Origin: Hoeflea_A sp039025395 | GTDB taxonomy: Bacteria; Pseudomonadota; Alphaproteobacteria; Rhizobiales; Rhizobiaceae | NCBI GenBank assembly: GCA_039025395.1 | Contig: JBCCOK010000019.1 | Coordinates: forward strand, 15,889 to 79,888 | Length of the DNA: 64,000 bases | Direction: 5' to 3' | Shown: positions 44,917-53,062 of the stretch, piece after piece | Layout of the letters: each line of letters opens with the position of its first letter | Numbering within the stretch: position 1 is the stretch's first letter | Translations under genes and position numbers: made by a program | The notes under the pieces: model-generated | The model's database searches: none | What the model was told of the DNA's origin: nothing | The model's input: the letters and a program-made list of their open reading frames with translations, nothing else

Positions 44917-46400
44917 CAGCAGCTCCCCGGGGCTGGCACGTCCGCAATGGCGGACGGGGCCGATGGAACGGAGACGGCCTTCCAAAAATAGCGGTGATAG
45001 GTGGCGTGCGCGTCAATATCCTTGATCCGGAAAACGAAGCGAACCTCATCCCCGACATGAAGCAGGCTCGCATCAGTGTCGGTAAAATCCATCATCAGCC
45101 GGCCACCCCCGTTGAAGTCGACAAGGCCGTAGCAATTTGGTGGATGATGCGAGAACGCCAATTTGTCGGCAGTGCGCGTGGCTATTCGGCCGCCAACATC
45201 CGCCAAAGGCACCGGTTCCTGCGTATCGGGAATGGGTGCCTGTGGGTTGGCGCTGATCCGCGTCGGCGGAAACTGCACGGATCCAGTCTCCCTGCATCTT
45301 CCGCCTTCAAAGCCGAGCAAGGCATCGCTGTAGCGATGGGCGACGGACAGCGCCTCGGCAATTGCCACCCGTCCCCGCAGGCCTTTGCCCCACGGCAACA
45401 GCCCCGAAAAGATCGGCAGTTTGAGATAGCAGTCCTCTTCGATGCCGCCGGCGCGCTGTGTTGGCAAAGACGCCTCGTATCCGTCGACGGCCTCACTCGC
45501 CTCGAAAAGGAGTGCGGTCGCGCCTTGTCCAAACTGCGCCACCAACAACCGGTCACCCGGCCGGATCTGGTTCATGGCCGCAGCCAGCATCAAAAGCGCG
45601 TGGCCGGATCCGGTATCCCCACAATCGGCTGCAAGTGTATCGGCAATCCGTACCGCCGACAGACCCGCCGCCTCGGCGACTGCCGCACCAATGCCTCTGA
45701 TTGTCGCTGGCATGATCAGCCAAGCGACACTGTCCGCGGTGCATGCGGCGTCCTCCAAGGCCCGCGTGATGGCCTCCGGCATCAGTTTCAAGTATCCTTC
45801 ATTGCGGACCCAACGCTCTTCCCAATTGGTCGCAAACTGGTCGCCGGATCGACGGTAACGCTCCGTAAAGGCCGATGTGACCGTCGCCCCACCGCAGTAT
45901 CGGAACAGGCCGTCGCCCTGCCCGGTCACAATGGCTGCGCCGCTGTCACCGCTCTGCATTTCGTCGGCCGTGCCGGGCATTGCGATTGGTTTGTCGGCTG
46001 CGACAACGAGCGTCGGCCGGTTCGTCTCCAGCGCGTCCTTGACCGCCAGCAGGCCGCCTCGTGGCGTCCCGGCGATATCCAGCGCGGCGCAGGTCTTGGG
46101 CAACCGCAGTGCCGCGTGAACCAAGCTGGCATTCTGTCGCTCGGCGAAGGCGGGTGTTACCGTTGCAAAGTACAGCAAGGCGATTTCGTCTTGCGCAGTC
46201 TCGCAAGGTAACCGCGACAGGCAATCCCGAGCCGCTTCTACGCCCATCGTGGTGGAATCTTCATCCCAGAAAGCAAGCGTTCGATGGCCCTTTGCAGCCC
46301 CCTCGAGGCCCGGAGCGAGCCAAGTGAGAGCGCGAGCGATACTGGCGCGGGAAAGCCTGGACTTGGGCAAATATGTGCCGATTGACTGAATACCGCTCAT
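44916..46400 (-). CDS. HMG-CoA-synthase-like protein fused to an OB-fold (DUF35) domain
   Basis: The 494-residue protein has an N-terminal thiolase-superfamily fold of the HMG-CoA synthase type (ISGIQSIGTYLPKSRLSR-like opening, VVAADKPIAMPGTADEMQSGDSGAA at the second half). A C-terminal OB-fold of the DUF35 group holds HHPPNCYGLVDFNGGGRLMMDF and VGDEVRFVFRIKD. Where active synthases have the nucleophilic Cys, this one reads AALDIAGTPRGGLLAVKDAL, with no Cys at that place. The usual zinc-ribbon cysteines before the OB-fold also seem missing. It is probably a non-catalytic or altered partner of the adjoining thiolase, channelling CoA intermediates. It overlaps both neighbours by 1-4 bases. Confidence 0.83.
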   Translation of the reverse strand: MSGIQSIGTYLPKSRLSRASIARALTWLAPGLEGAAKGHRTLAFWDEDSTTMGVEAARDCLSRLPCETAQDEIALLYFATVTPAFAERQNASLVHAALRLPKTCAALDIAGTPRGGLLAVKDALETNRPTLVVAADKPIAMPGTADEMQSGDSGAAIVTGQGDGLFRYCGGATVTSAFTERYRRSGDQFATNWEERWVRNEGYLKLMPEAITRALEDAACTADSVAWLIMPATIRGIGAAVAEAAGLSAVRIADTLAADCGDTGSGHALLMLAAAMNQIRPGDRLLVAQFGQGATALLFEASEAVDGYEASLPTQRAGGIEEDCYLKLPIFSGLLPWGKGLRGRVAIAEALSVAHRYSDALLGFEGGRCRETGSVQFPPTRISANPQAPIPDTQEPVPLADVGGRIATRTADKLAFSHHPPNCYGLVDFNGGGRLMMDFTDTDASLLHVGDEVRFVFRIKDIDAHATYHRYFWKAVSVPSAPSAIADVPAPGSC

Positions 46401-46741
46401 CGGACCGGCGGAGCCTTCCGCACCTCGCGTTCAAGCTCTTTCTCAAGGAAACCCGGGTTGTGTTCGGGGACCATTATGGCAATGAAGCGAACGACAACCG
46501 ATTCAAACAGGCCGGCGAGAAAATACGGTTCATTTTCCAGGAAGGAATCGACTTCGGCTCTTGTTTCGTAACCAAGTGCAAAAGCACTGCCAACCGTGGG
46601 CCCGTCCGGCTCGTTCTTGATCGGCCCCCCAAACAGGATGCGGTCCTTGTGCGCAATCATATAGCGCAGGTGCTCAGGACGGGTTTCCAGGCGCAGATCG
46701 GACTTGGCCGGATCGTCGATACAGTAGATGTGAAATGCCAT
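46397..46741 (-). CDS. YCII-family protein
   Basis: The predicted 114-residue protein belongs to the YCII group, small ferredoxin-like alpha-beta proteins related to muconolactone isomerase. MAFHIYCIDDPAKSDLRLETRP opens it, with HLRYMIAHKDRILFGGPI and ENEPYFLAGLFESVVVRFI following, including the His and Asp-type positions usual for the family. The ATG at 46741 follows AAAGG; an earlier ATG would add 14 residues unlike the family. It lies between the ABC ATPase gene and the HMG-CoA-synthase-like gene and overlaps the latter by 4 bases. Relatives occur in aromatic ring-degradation operons as hydrolases or isomerases of ring-fission lactones. Confidence 0.82.
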   Translation of the reverse strand: MAFHIYCIDDPAKSDLRLETRPEHLRYMIAHKDRILFGGPIKNEPDGPTVGSAFALGYETRAEVDSFLENEPYFLAGLFESVVVRFIAIMVPEHNPGFLEKELEREVRKAPPVR

Positions 46742-46763
46742 CCTTTTGTTACTCCCTAGTCCT

Positions 46764-47558
46764 TTACCCAAGAACCATCGCATCGTCGTCGACGGTTTCG
46801 CCGCGTATCGATTGAAAAAGGTCGAGAAGATCGGAAACGGTCATCGCCTTGCGTGTCTCTTCGGGCAAATCAAACAGGATTTTTCCCTCATGCAGCATAA
46901 TCGTTCGCGTTCCATAGGAAAGCGCCTGCGCCATGGAATGGGTGACCATCAGCACGGTCAGATTGTCCCTGGCGGCGAAGGTTTCGGTCAAGCGCATGAC
47001 GTTTGCTGCGGCCGTCGGATCAAGCGCTGCAGTGTGTTCGTCCAGCAGGAGCGCCCTGTTGGGAACAAGACAACTCATTAACAGGCTCAGCGCCTGGCGC
47101 TGGCCGCCGGACAACAATCCTACGTGGTCATTCAACCGGTTCTCCAACCCGAGGCCGAGCTCGGACAACCGATCGCGCCAATGGGCGATCTCTGCTTTTG
47201 GAGCGCCAACGCGCAGTGTTCGCCTGCTTGTCCGGTTGGCGGCGACGGCAAGATTTTCGAGGATTGTCAAACCCTCGCAGGTGCCCGCCCGTGGATCTTG
47301 GAAAACCCGGCCAAGCTGCTTTGCTCGATGGCAGGCTCGCATGTGGGTCACGTCCTCTCCATCGATGCGAACGCTGCCAGTGGCCGGCTGCACATCTCCG
47401 GCGAAGACACCGAGCAACGTCGACTTGCCCGCCCCGTTTGTCCCGATGACAGTGACGAATTCGCCCTCCGAAATCGCCGCCGAAACACCGCGCAACGCAC
47501 GGTTCTCCAAGGGTGTTCCGACGTTGAAAACCACATCGATATCGGAGGCAGTCAGCAT
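46764..47558 (-). CDS. ABC transporter ATPase (TrpZ-like)
   Basis: The predicted 264-residue ATPase has Walker A IGTNGAGKSTL near residue 40, the Q-loop GRVFQDPRAGTCEG, signature LSGGQRQALSLLM, Walker B RALLLDEHTAALDP and H-loop MVTHSMAQA. The DEHTAALDP form (His for Pro) and the PxAGT segment are typical of ATPases paired with the ABC_sub_bind/TrpX-type binding proteins. It completes an importer with the two upstream genes (permease 28 bases upstream). I used the ATG at 47558; a GTG two codons upstream is possible. Confidence 0.9.
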   Translation of the reverse strand: MLTASDIDVVFNVGTPLENRALRGVSAAISEGEFVTVIGTNGAGKSTLLGVFAGDVQPATGSVRIDGEDVTHMRACHRAKQLGRVFQDPRAGTCEGLTILENLAVAANRTSRRTLRVGAPKAEIAHWRDRLSELGLGLENRLNDHVGLLSGGQRQALSLLMSCLVPNRALLLDEHTAALDPTAAANVMRLTETFAARDNLTVLMVTHSMAQALSYGTRTIMLHEGKILFDLPEETRKAMTVSDLLDLFQSIRGETVDDDAMVLG

Positions 47559-47586
47559 CGCCACATCCTGTTTGGTTTACATTTCA

Positions 47587-48501
47587 TCATCCGGCCTGCT
47601 TGCGCCTGAATGGACCACCAAGAGAGTCGAGTGACAGGTGCTTGAACCGGGAAGCGGCGACTGCCGCGATCACAAGAAAGGCGGTAACAAAATTCAGATC
47701 TTGGGCACGCAGGCCGATGGCATCGAGATTGAGTGCGAACGCGATCGCCAGCCTATAGAGGACGCTACCGACGACAACGGCGGCGGTTGCCAGAAAAACG
47801 GTCCGGACAGGCATGATCGTCTCACCGATGATCACCGCGGCAAGCCCGACAATGATGACACCCACACCCATGGTCACGTCAGCAAAACCCTGTGACTGCG
47901 CGAACAGGGCACCGGCGAGCGCAACGTAGGCATTCGACAGGCCAAGGCCAAGCGGCAACATCATATTGCGGTCGATACTTTGGGCGGCGGCCATGCGCGG
48001 ATTGGCTCCGGTCGCGCGCAGCGCCAGACCGACCTCGGTGTTCAAGAACCAGTCGAGCAGTAATTTCGCCGCGATGAGCGCTGCAAAGAGCATAATCGGC
48101 AATGCGATGTAGCCTGGAACCGCGAGAAGGCTTAGCGGGGAAAACACGGTCTCCGCCGACAGCAGCGGAAGATTTGGCCGACCCATAATGCGCAGATTGA
48201 CCGAATAAAGTGCCAGCATGACCAGAATGCTTGCCAGAAGATGCAGCATTTTCAGGCGCACATTGAGTTGCGCAGTCACAAAGCCCGCTGCATATCCGGC
48301 GAGCGCAGCAAGCAGTGTTGCCAGATAGGGATTGATACCGTGTAAAATCGCGACCGCGGACACGGCAGCCCCAAGCGGAAAGCTGCCATCGACCGTCAGG
48401 TCGGGAAAGTCGAGAACCCGGAAAGACAAGTAGACGCCCATTGCAACGAGGCCAAATATCAATCCGACCTCGATCGCTCCCATAAAGGCGAAGAACGTCA
48501 T
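47587..48501 (-). CDS. ABC transporter permease (BPD_transp_2, TrpY-like)
   Basis: The 304-residue inner-membrane permease has about eight helices. The block SFRVLDFPDLTVDGSFPLGAA near residue 25 is characteristic of permeases acting with TrpX-type receptors, and the coupling region LNTEVGLALRATGANPRMAAAQSID is present. It starts 2 bases after the receptor stop and is followed by the ATPase gene. Only one permease gene is present, so the channel is likely a homodimer. Relatives are predicted tryptophan or aromatic amino acid importers, which suits the indolepyruvate oxidoreductase upstream. Confidence 0.9.
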   Translation of the reverse strand: MTFFAFMGAIEVGLIFGLVAMGVYLSFRVLDFPDLTVDGSFPLGAAVSAVAILHGINPYLATLLAALAGYAAGFVTAQLNVRLKMLHLLASILVMLALYSVNLRIMGRPNLPLLSAETVFSPLSLLAVPGYIALPIMLFAALIAAKLLLDWFLNTEVGLALRATGANPRMAAAQSIDRNMMLPLGLGLSNAYVALAGALFAQSQGFADVTMGVGVIIVGLAAVIIGETIMPVRTVFLATAAVVVGSVLYRLAIAFALNLDAIGLRAQDLNFVTAFLVIAAVAASRFKHLSLDSLGGPFRRKQAG

Positions 48502-48503
48502 CT

Positions 48504-49472
48504 CTATTCGACAACCGTGGTCGCTTCACTGACAAGATCCGCCGGGAGTTCGACACCCATCTCCGCGGCTGCGCCCGGATTGAGATAGAGTTCAAGTACG
48601 TCGACGAAGCGGACCGGCAGCACGGCCGGATCCTCTCCCTTTAGGATCGCAACGGCATGCTCGCCAGCCGCCGCGCCGATGTCGGTGTAGTTGAACCCGA
48701 GAGCCGCAATCGCACCGCGCTCGACCGAAGCAGTATCGGCGGCAATGACTGGAACATCTGCGTCAGCCCCGACGCGTACTACCGATTCGATAGCGCTGAC
48801 AACGGTGGAATCGGTCGGAATGTAGATCACGTCTATCTTGCCAACCAGGCTACGCGCTGCATCGAGAACACCACTTGTCTGCGTCGCCGTCGCCTCGACC
48901 ACGGCAAGACCGGCTTTCTCCGCCTCCTCCTTGACAACTTCGACCTGGGCGACCGAATTCGCCTCGCCACCGTTGTAGATTACACCGATTGTCTTGGCAT
49001 CCGGTACGATCCTTTTCACAAGCCCGAGGTGCTTGTCGATCGGGGTTTTGTCGCTTGACCCAGTCAGATTGCGGCCCGGTGCTTGATAGGAATCAACCAG
49101 TCCCGCCGAGAGCGGATCAGTGACTGCGGCAAAAACGATCGGAATATCGCTGGTCGCAGCCATTGCTGTTTGGGCGCTCGGAGTCGAGATCGCGACGATA
49201 AGATCTGGACTTTCGCCGACGAACTTGTTGTTGATCTGGGTCTGTGTAGGCATGCTGCCTTGAGCGCTCTGGATTTCCAGGTCCATCGTCTCGCCTTCGA
49301 CATACCCCGCTTTCTCCAGCTCTTGAATAATACCGTTCTTTGTCGCCTCGATCGCCGGATGATCGACAATGTAACTGAGTTTCACAACCGTCTTGTCTTG
49401 CGCGAACGCACCGGCGGCAAAGAGTGTTGCTGTCGCTGCGAATACGAACGTGGCCACTATTCTAAGAACCAT
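48504..49472 (-). CDS. ABC transporter substrate-binding protein (ABC_sub_bind/TrpX type)
   Basis: The 322-residue receptor begins with a signal peptide (VATFVFAATATLFAAGAFAQ) and shows the PF04392-type lobes. KLSYIVDHPAIEATKNGI is followed by PDLIVAISTPSAQTAMAATSDIPIVFAAVTDP split over residues 88-118, then VIYNGGEANSVAQVE and YIPTDSTVVSAIESVV. Family members are predicted to bind tryptophan or similar amino acids, though few are tested. It follows the large oxidoreductase gene by about 33 bases in the same operon. Together with the TRAP system it gives the cluster two separate importers. Confidence 0.9.
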   Translation of the reverse strand: MVLRIVATFVFAATATLFAAGAFAQDKTVVKLSYIVDHPAIEATKNGIIQELEKAGYVEGETMDLEIQSAQGSMPTQTQINNKFVGESPDLIVAISTPSAQTAMAATSDIPIVFAAVTDPLSAGLVDSYQAPGRNLTGSSDKTPIDKHLGLVKRIVPDAKTIGVIYNGGEANSVAQVEVVKEEAEKAGLAVVEATATQTSGVLDAARSLVGKIDVIYIPTDSTVVSAIESVVRVGADADVPVIAADTASVERGAIAALGFNYTDIGAAAGEHAVAILKGEDPAVLPVRFVDVLELYLNPGAAAEMGVELPADLVSEATTVVE

Positions 49473-49505
49473 TTTGCTTCTCCATTGGTCTCTATCGGTT
49501 CGGAT

Positions 49506-52500
49506 TCATTCAGCAGCTTCGGGCAGGTTTTTTCCGGTCTTTGCGTCGCCCATACTTTCCAAGATCTGCTGACGTACTTTCTGCACCGCGGCGATGCTTG
49601 CGGACTTCACATGGCCATAGCCACGGATCTTGTCCGGCAGTTTCGCAAGCGTCAGGATCGGATCGCGATTGGCCGCACTGAGCATTGGAAGCAATGACTT
49701 CAAGTCGGCTTCATACTGATCCCGCAGGAAACGCTCCGACTTTCGGTCTTCCAGTCGACCAAAAGGATCGAAGGGTGTTTCGCGAAGCCATCTGAGGTGC
49801 GCCAGAAACTTAAATGCCGGTAACATCCATGCGCCGAAACGGCGTTTCTTTGCGGTGCCGGTCGCCGGATCCTTTTTGCTCAGGATCGGTGGCGCCAGAT
49901 GAAAGCTCAGTTTTGCGCCGGGTTCGAAAGTCTCCTCAAGCGACTTTGCGAAGGCTCCGTCGGTGAAAAGGCGGGCTACCTCGTATTCGTCCTTGTAGGC
50001 CATCAGTTTGGCGAAGTAGACTGCAACCGTATGGGTCAGTTGCCCAGCTTCATCCGATATCTTCGCTTCAGCAGTTGCCGTCAGTCCAACCAGGTTCCGA
50101 TAGCGGGCAGCATAAGCCGCGTTATGATAGTCGGTCAGGAACTGAACCCGATGATCAAGAACTTGCTGCCACGTCATCTGGTCGGGTGTTGTTGCGGCTT
50201 TCGCCGCCAATGGCGCACACACCGCTTGGCGATCGACGGCGACACGTCGGCCGAGATCAAAGGCGGCTAGATTGAGCGGAACCGCCACACCGTTCAACTC
50301 GATCGCCTGCTTGATCGCTTCAAAAGAAATCGGCAGGTGCCCAGCCTGCCAAGCATATCCGACGAGAAGAAAATTTGCGCCAATCTCATCACCGAGGTAA
50401 TGCCGGGCCAGTCGCCGTGCCGGGATTTGTACGGCTTCGCTTCGACACTGCCGATCGAGGCGTTTTCCCAGAAGCTCTGTCTGAAAATCAAAGTCGCGGT
50501 CGCGTGCAAATTCTCCGCCGACAGCCTGTTCTGTTGCGACGATTATTTTCCCGGCTTGACGGTCCATGAGTTGCAGCGATGTGGCTTCTGCAGAAACGCG
50601 AAGATCGCCGCCAATCATCAAGCGCGCAGAACCGCGTGCTATCCGGACACTGTCCAAGGTTTCATGCGTATCCGCGATCCTCAGATGGCTGTTCACCGAT
50701 CCGAATTTCTGGGCCATTCCGAGCTTGTCGTGGATCGTAAACACCATGCCGTCGATATGCGCTGCCATGCCGAGCACCGCGCCGACTGTAACAATCCCCG
50801 TCCCCCCGACGCCTGCGATCAGGATGTCGAAAGTGTCACGGCTGTCGATCGCGGGAAGGACGGGCTCGACGATTGGGACATTCGGAAGACCCTGCGGTTC
50901 CCGGCCCCGCAACTTGCCTTCGACCGAAACAAAGCTCGGACAGAAGCCTTCGACGCAGGCGTAATCCTGATTGCAGTTCGCCTGATCGATCGCCCGCTTT
51001 CGGCCAAATTCGGTTTCAATCGGAACGACGGAAAGGCAGTTCGACTGGACGGAACAATCGCCGCAACCTTCGCAAACAAGGTCGTTAATGATGATCTTGC
51101 GGGGCGCCGCTTCCATTTGGCCCCGCTTGCGACGTCGGCGCTTTTCGGTCGCACAGACCTGATCATAGATTAGCACTGAGACGCCTGGAACATCACGCAA
51201 GTCGCGCTGAACTTCATCGAGATCGTCACGGAGATAAACCGGGACACCTGACGGCAAGGCGTGCGTCCTTTTGTACCGCGACATGTCGTCGGTAACGACG
51301 GTAATCCGTTCAACGCCTTCCGCCCGCAGCTGGCGGGCAATCACCGGAACGGAGAGTTCCCCTTCGACCGGCTGGCCGCCAGTCATGGCGATCGCATCGT
51401 TGAAAAGGATCTTGTAAGTGACGTTGACCTTGGCGGCGATCGCGGCGCGGATCGCCAGGATCCCGGAGTGATAGTAGGTTCCCTCGCCGAGATTGACGAA
51501 AACATGCTCGGTCTCGGTAAACGGTGCCGTGCCAATCCACGGGACACCCTCCCCTCCCATCTGCGTAAATGTCTCCGTCTGGCGATGCATTCCCACTGCC
51601 ATGTAGTGGCAGCCGACCCCGGCAAGCGCGCGGCTACCCTCCGGCACCTTGGTAGAGCTGTTATGTGGGCAGCCTGAACAAAAATACGGCGTACGCGGGC
51701 CAGTGACAGGCGGGTTGCCGTCGCCAAATGCTATGGTGCGCTGTTTTAGCAAAGCCTGCTGGCGCGTATCGAGCCAGCCGCCAATTTCGGGCGAAAGGGC
51801 GGCAAGGATGTCTTCGGAGCTCAGTTCACCAACCATCGGAAACAAAGGCCGGCCATTCCGGTCGCAGCGGCCGATGACAGTCGCTGCCGGCCCGCCATGC
51901 CCGTAGAGCACCGAACGCACTTGTGTTTCGATCAAGTCGCGTTTTTCTTCGATAACCAGAAGCGTTTCATGGTCTGCGCAAAACGCCCTCAAACCCTCTT
52001 CGTCCACCGGCCATGGCATTCCGATCTTGTAGATCGATACACCCAGTTGTGCCGCATCTGCGAGCGAGAGATCCAATGCGGCAAGCGCCTGCTTCAGATC
52101 CGCAAAAGACTTGCCTGTCGTTACGATTCCGAGGCGTGGCGACTCGCTGCGAACAATCACCCTGTTGATCCCGTTCGCACGCGCAAAGGATAGCGCTGCG
52201 GGCAGTTTGACTGACAGCAGCCGGCGCTCAACCTCCGGCCACGGATCGGGCCAGCGGATCCACCGATCATTGACGGAACCCAGAACCTCGGGCTCCGAAA
52301 TAGCAATCCGGTTAAGGCCGATGTCAGCGATTGCGGTCGAGTTGACATGCTCCGCCAGAACCTTCAGCCCGACATAGCAGCCAGAGTAACGGGACATCTC
52401 CCAACCGAGAGTCGCAAAGTCCAGAAGCTCCTGGATATCTGCTGGGTAGAGAACCGGCATCTGCATGTCTATGAAGGTGGGTTCCGAATGAAACGCCTGA

Positions 52501-52961
52501 CTTGAAGACTTCAAGGCGTGGTCGTCGCCGCAAACCACCAGTACACCGCCCTTGCGTGCAGATCCGGCCCCATGCGCGTGGCGCAGCGCATCACCGCATC
52601 GATCGAGTCCGGCACCCTTGCCGTACCAAAGCCCAAAAACGCCCTCGACTGCTGCATTGGGGTCAAGCGCAACCTGCTGCGTACCCCAAACCGCTGTGAG
52701 CGCCAGATCTTCATTGATGCCAGGTTCGAAACGAATCTGATGCGCCGCGAGATGGCTGGCCGCCCTCCAGGCAGCTGTATCGACGCTCGAAAGCGGCGAA
52801 CCTCGGTAGCCGCTCAGGAAGCCAGCCGTGTTCAGTCCACGCTGCCGATCAAACCTGCGCTGACGCATCATCGCGACGAGCAGGGCCTGTGTTCCGTCCA
52901 GCACCACACGTCCCGCGTCCGCGGTGTATCTGTCTTCCAGCAGTATGGATTTCGAGGGCAT
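49506..52961 (-). CDS. Indolepyruvate ferredoxin oxidoreductase, fused alpha-beta form
   Basis: The predicted 1151-residue fused 2-oxoacid oxidoreductase converts arylpyruvates to arylacetyl-CoA and CO2. Order: an N-terminal pyrimidine-binding domain (FLSGYRGSPLSSVDTAA), the ThDP-binding domain (CSGCPHNSSTKVPEGSRALAG split, then MGGEGVPWIGTAPF), a Cys-rich stretch (CEGCGDCSVQSNCLSVVP) and the gamma domain from IAGVGGTGIVTVGAVLGMAA. A basic C-terminal region of several hundred residues follows, as in proteobacterial fusions. I chose the ATG giving MPSKSILLEDRY; a longer frame adds 57 unlikely residues. It opens a 9-kb minus operon with the ABC importer, YCII protein and thiolase pair. Its promoter overlaps a TetR-type operator. 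Confidence 0.92.
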   Translation of the reverse strand: MPSKSILLEDRYTADAGRVVLDGTQALLVAMMRQRRFDRQRGLNTAGFLSGYRGSPLSSVDTAAWRAASHLAAHQIRFEPGINEDLALTAVWGTQQVALDPNAAVEGVFGLWYGKGAGLDRCGDALRHAHGAGSARKGGVLVVCGDDHALKSSSQAFHSEPTFIDMQMPVLYPADIQELLDFATLGWEMSRYSGCYVGLKVLAEHVNSTAIADIGLNRIAISEPEVLGSVNDRWIRWPDPWPEVERRLLSVKLPAALSFARANGINRVIVRSESPRLGIVTTGKSFADLKQALAALDLSLADAAQLGVSIYKIGMPWPVDEEGLRAFCADHETLLVIEEKRDLIETQVRSVLYGHGGPAATVIGRCDRNGRPLFPMVGELSSEDILAALSPEIGGWLDTRQQALLKQRTIAFGDGNPPVTGPRTPYFCSGCPHNSSTKVPEGSRALAGVGCHYMAVGMHRQTETFTQMGGEGVPWIGTAPFTETEHVFVNLGEGTYYHSGILAIRAAIAAKVNVTYKILFNDAIAMTGGQPVEGELSVPVIARQLRAEGVERITVVTDDMSRYKRTHALPSGVPVYLRDDLDEVQRDLRDVPGVSVLIYDQVCATEKRRRRKRGQMEAAPRKIIINDLVCEGCGDCSVQSNCLSVVPIETEFGRKRAIDQANCNQDYACVEGFCPSFVSVEGKLRGREPQGLPNVPIVEPVLPAIDSRDTFDILIAGVGGTGIVTVGAVLGMAAHIDGMVFTIHDKLGMAQKFGSVNSHLRIADTHETLDSVRIARGSARLMIGGDLRVSAEATSLQLMDRQAGKIIVATEQAVGGEFARDRDFDFQTELLGKRLDRQCRSEAVQIPARRLARHYLGDEIGANFLLVGYAWQAGHLPISFEAIKQAIELNGVAVPLNLAAFDLGRRVAVDRQAVCAPLAAKAATTPDQMTWQQVLDHRVQFLTDYHNAAYAARYRNLVGLTATAEAKISDEAGQLTHTVAVYFAKLMAYKDEYEVARLFTDGAFAKSLEETFEPGAKLSFHLAPPILSKKDPATGTAKKRRFGAWMLPAFKFLAHLRWLRETPFDPFGRLEDRKSERFLRDQYEADLKSLLPMLSAANRDPILTLAKLPDKIRGYGHVKSASIAAVQKVRQQILESMGDAKTGKNLPEAAE

Positions 52962-53005
52962 TGGAGTGGACGCTTTTGAGTGACGGGCTTGATCTATGTC
53001 GAGGA

Positions 53006-53033
53006 TTGATACATAAAACGAACGATCGGTCAA
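53006..53033 (-). promoter_or_regulatory. Promoter of the oxidoreductase-importer-thiolase operon
   Basis: On the minus strand TTGACC (53028-53033) and TATCAA (53006-53011) are 16 bases apart, about 45 bases before the chosen start codon. The -35 hexamer overlaps a TetR-type operator. Confidence 0.5.
53020..53031. promoter_or_regulatory. TetR-type operator, copy 3 (GAACGATCGGTC)
   Basis: This copy keeps both central CG pairs of the shared GANCGNNCGNNC pattern. It overlaps the -35 of the minus operon and is about 30 bases before the reductase start on the plus strand, so it could control both directions. Confidence 0.6.
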
Positions 53034-53062
53034 TTTAAAAAATTCCCTTTGGAGGCAATGTT

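Noticed and set aside
44751..46211. A 486-codon plus-strand open frame opposite the thiolase/HMG-CoA-synthase-like genes
   Set aside because: Arg/His-rich translation typical of an antisense shadow; the minus-strand reading has clear family motifs and coupled starts.
46397..46741. Calling the YCII protein a muconolactone isomerase
   Set aside because: Only the fold group is recognisable; the catalytic residues cannot be equated by eye.
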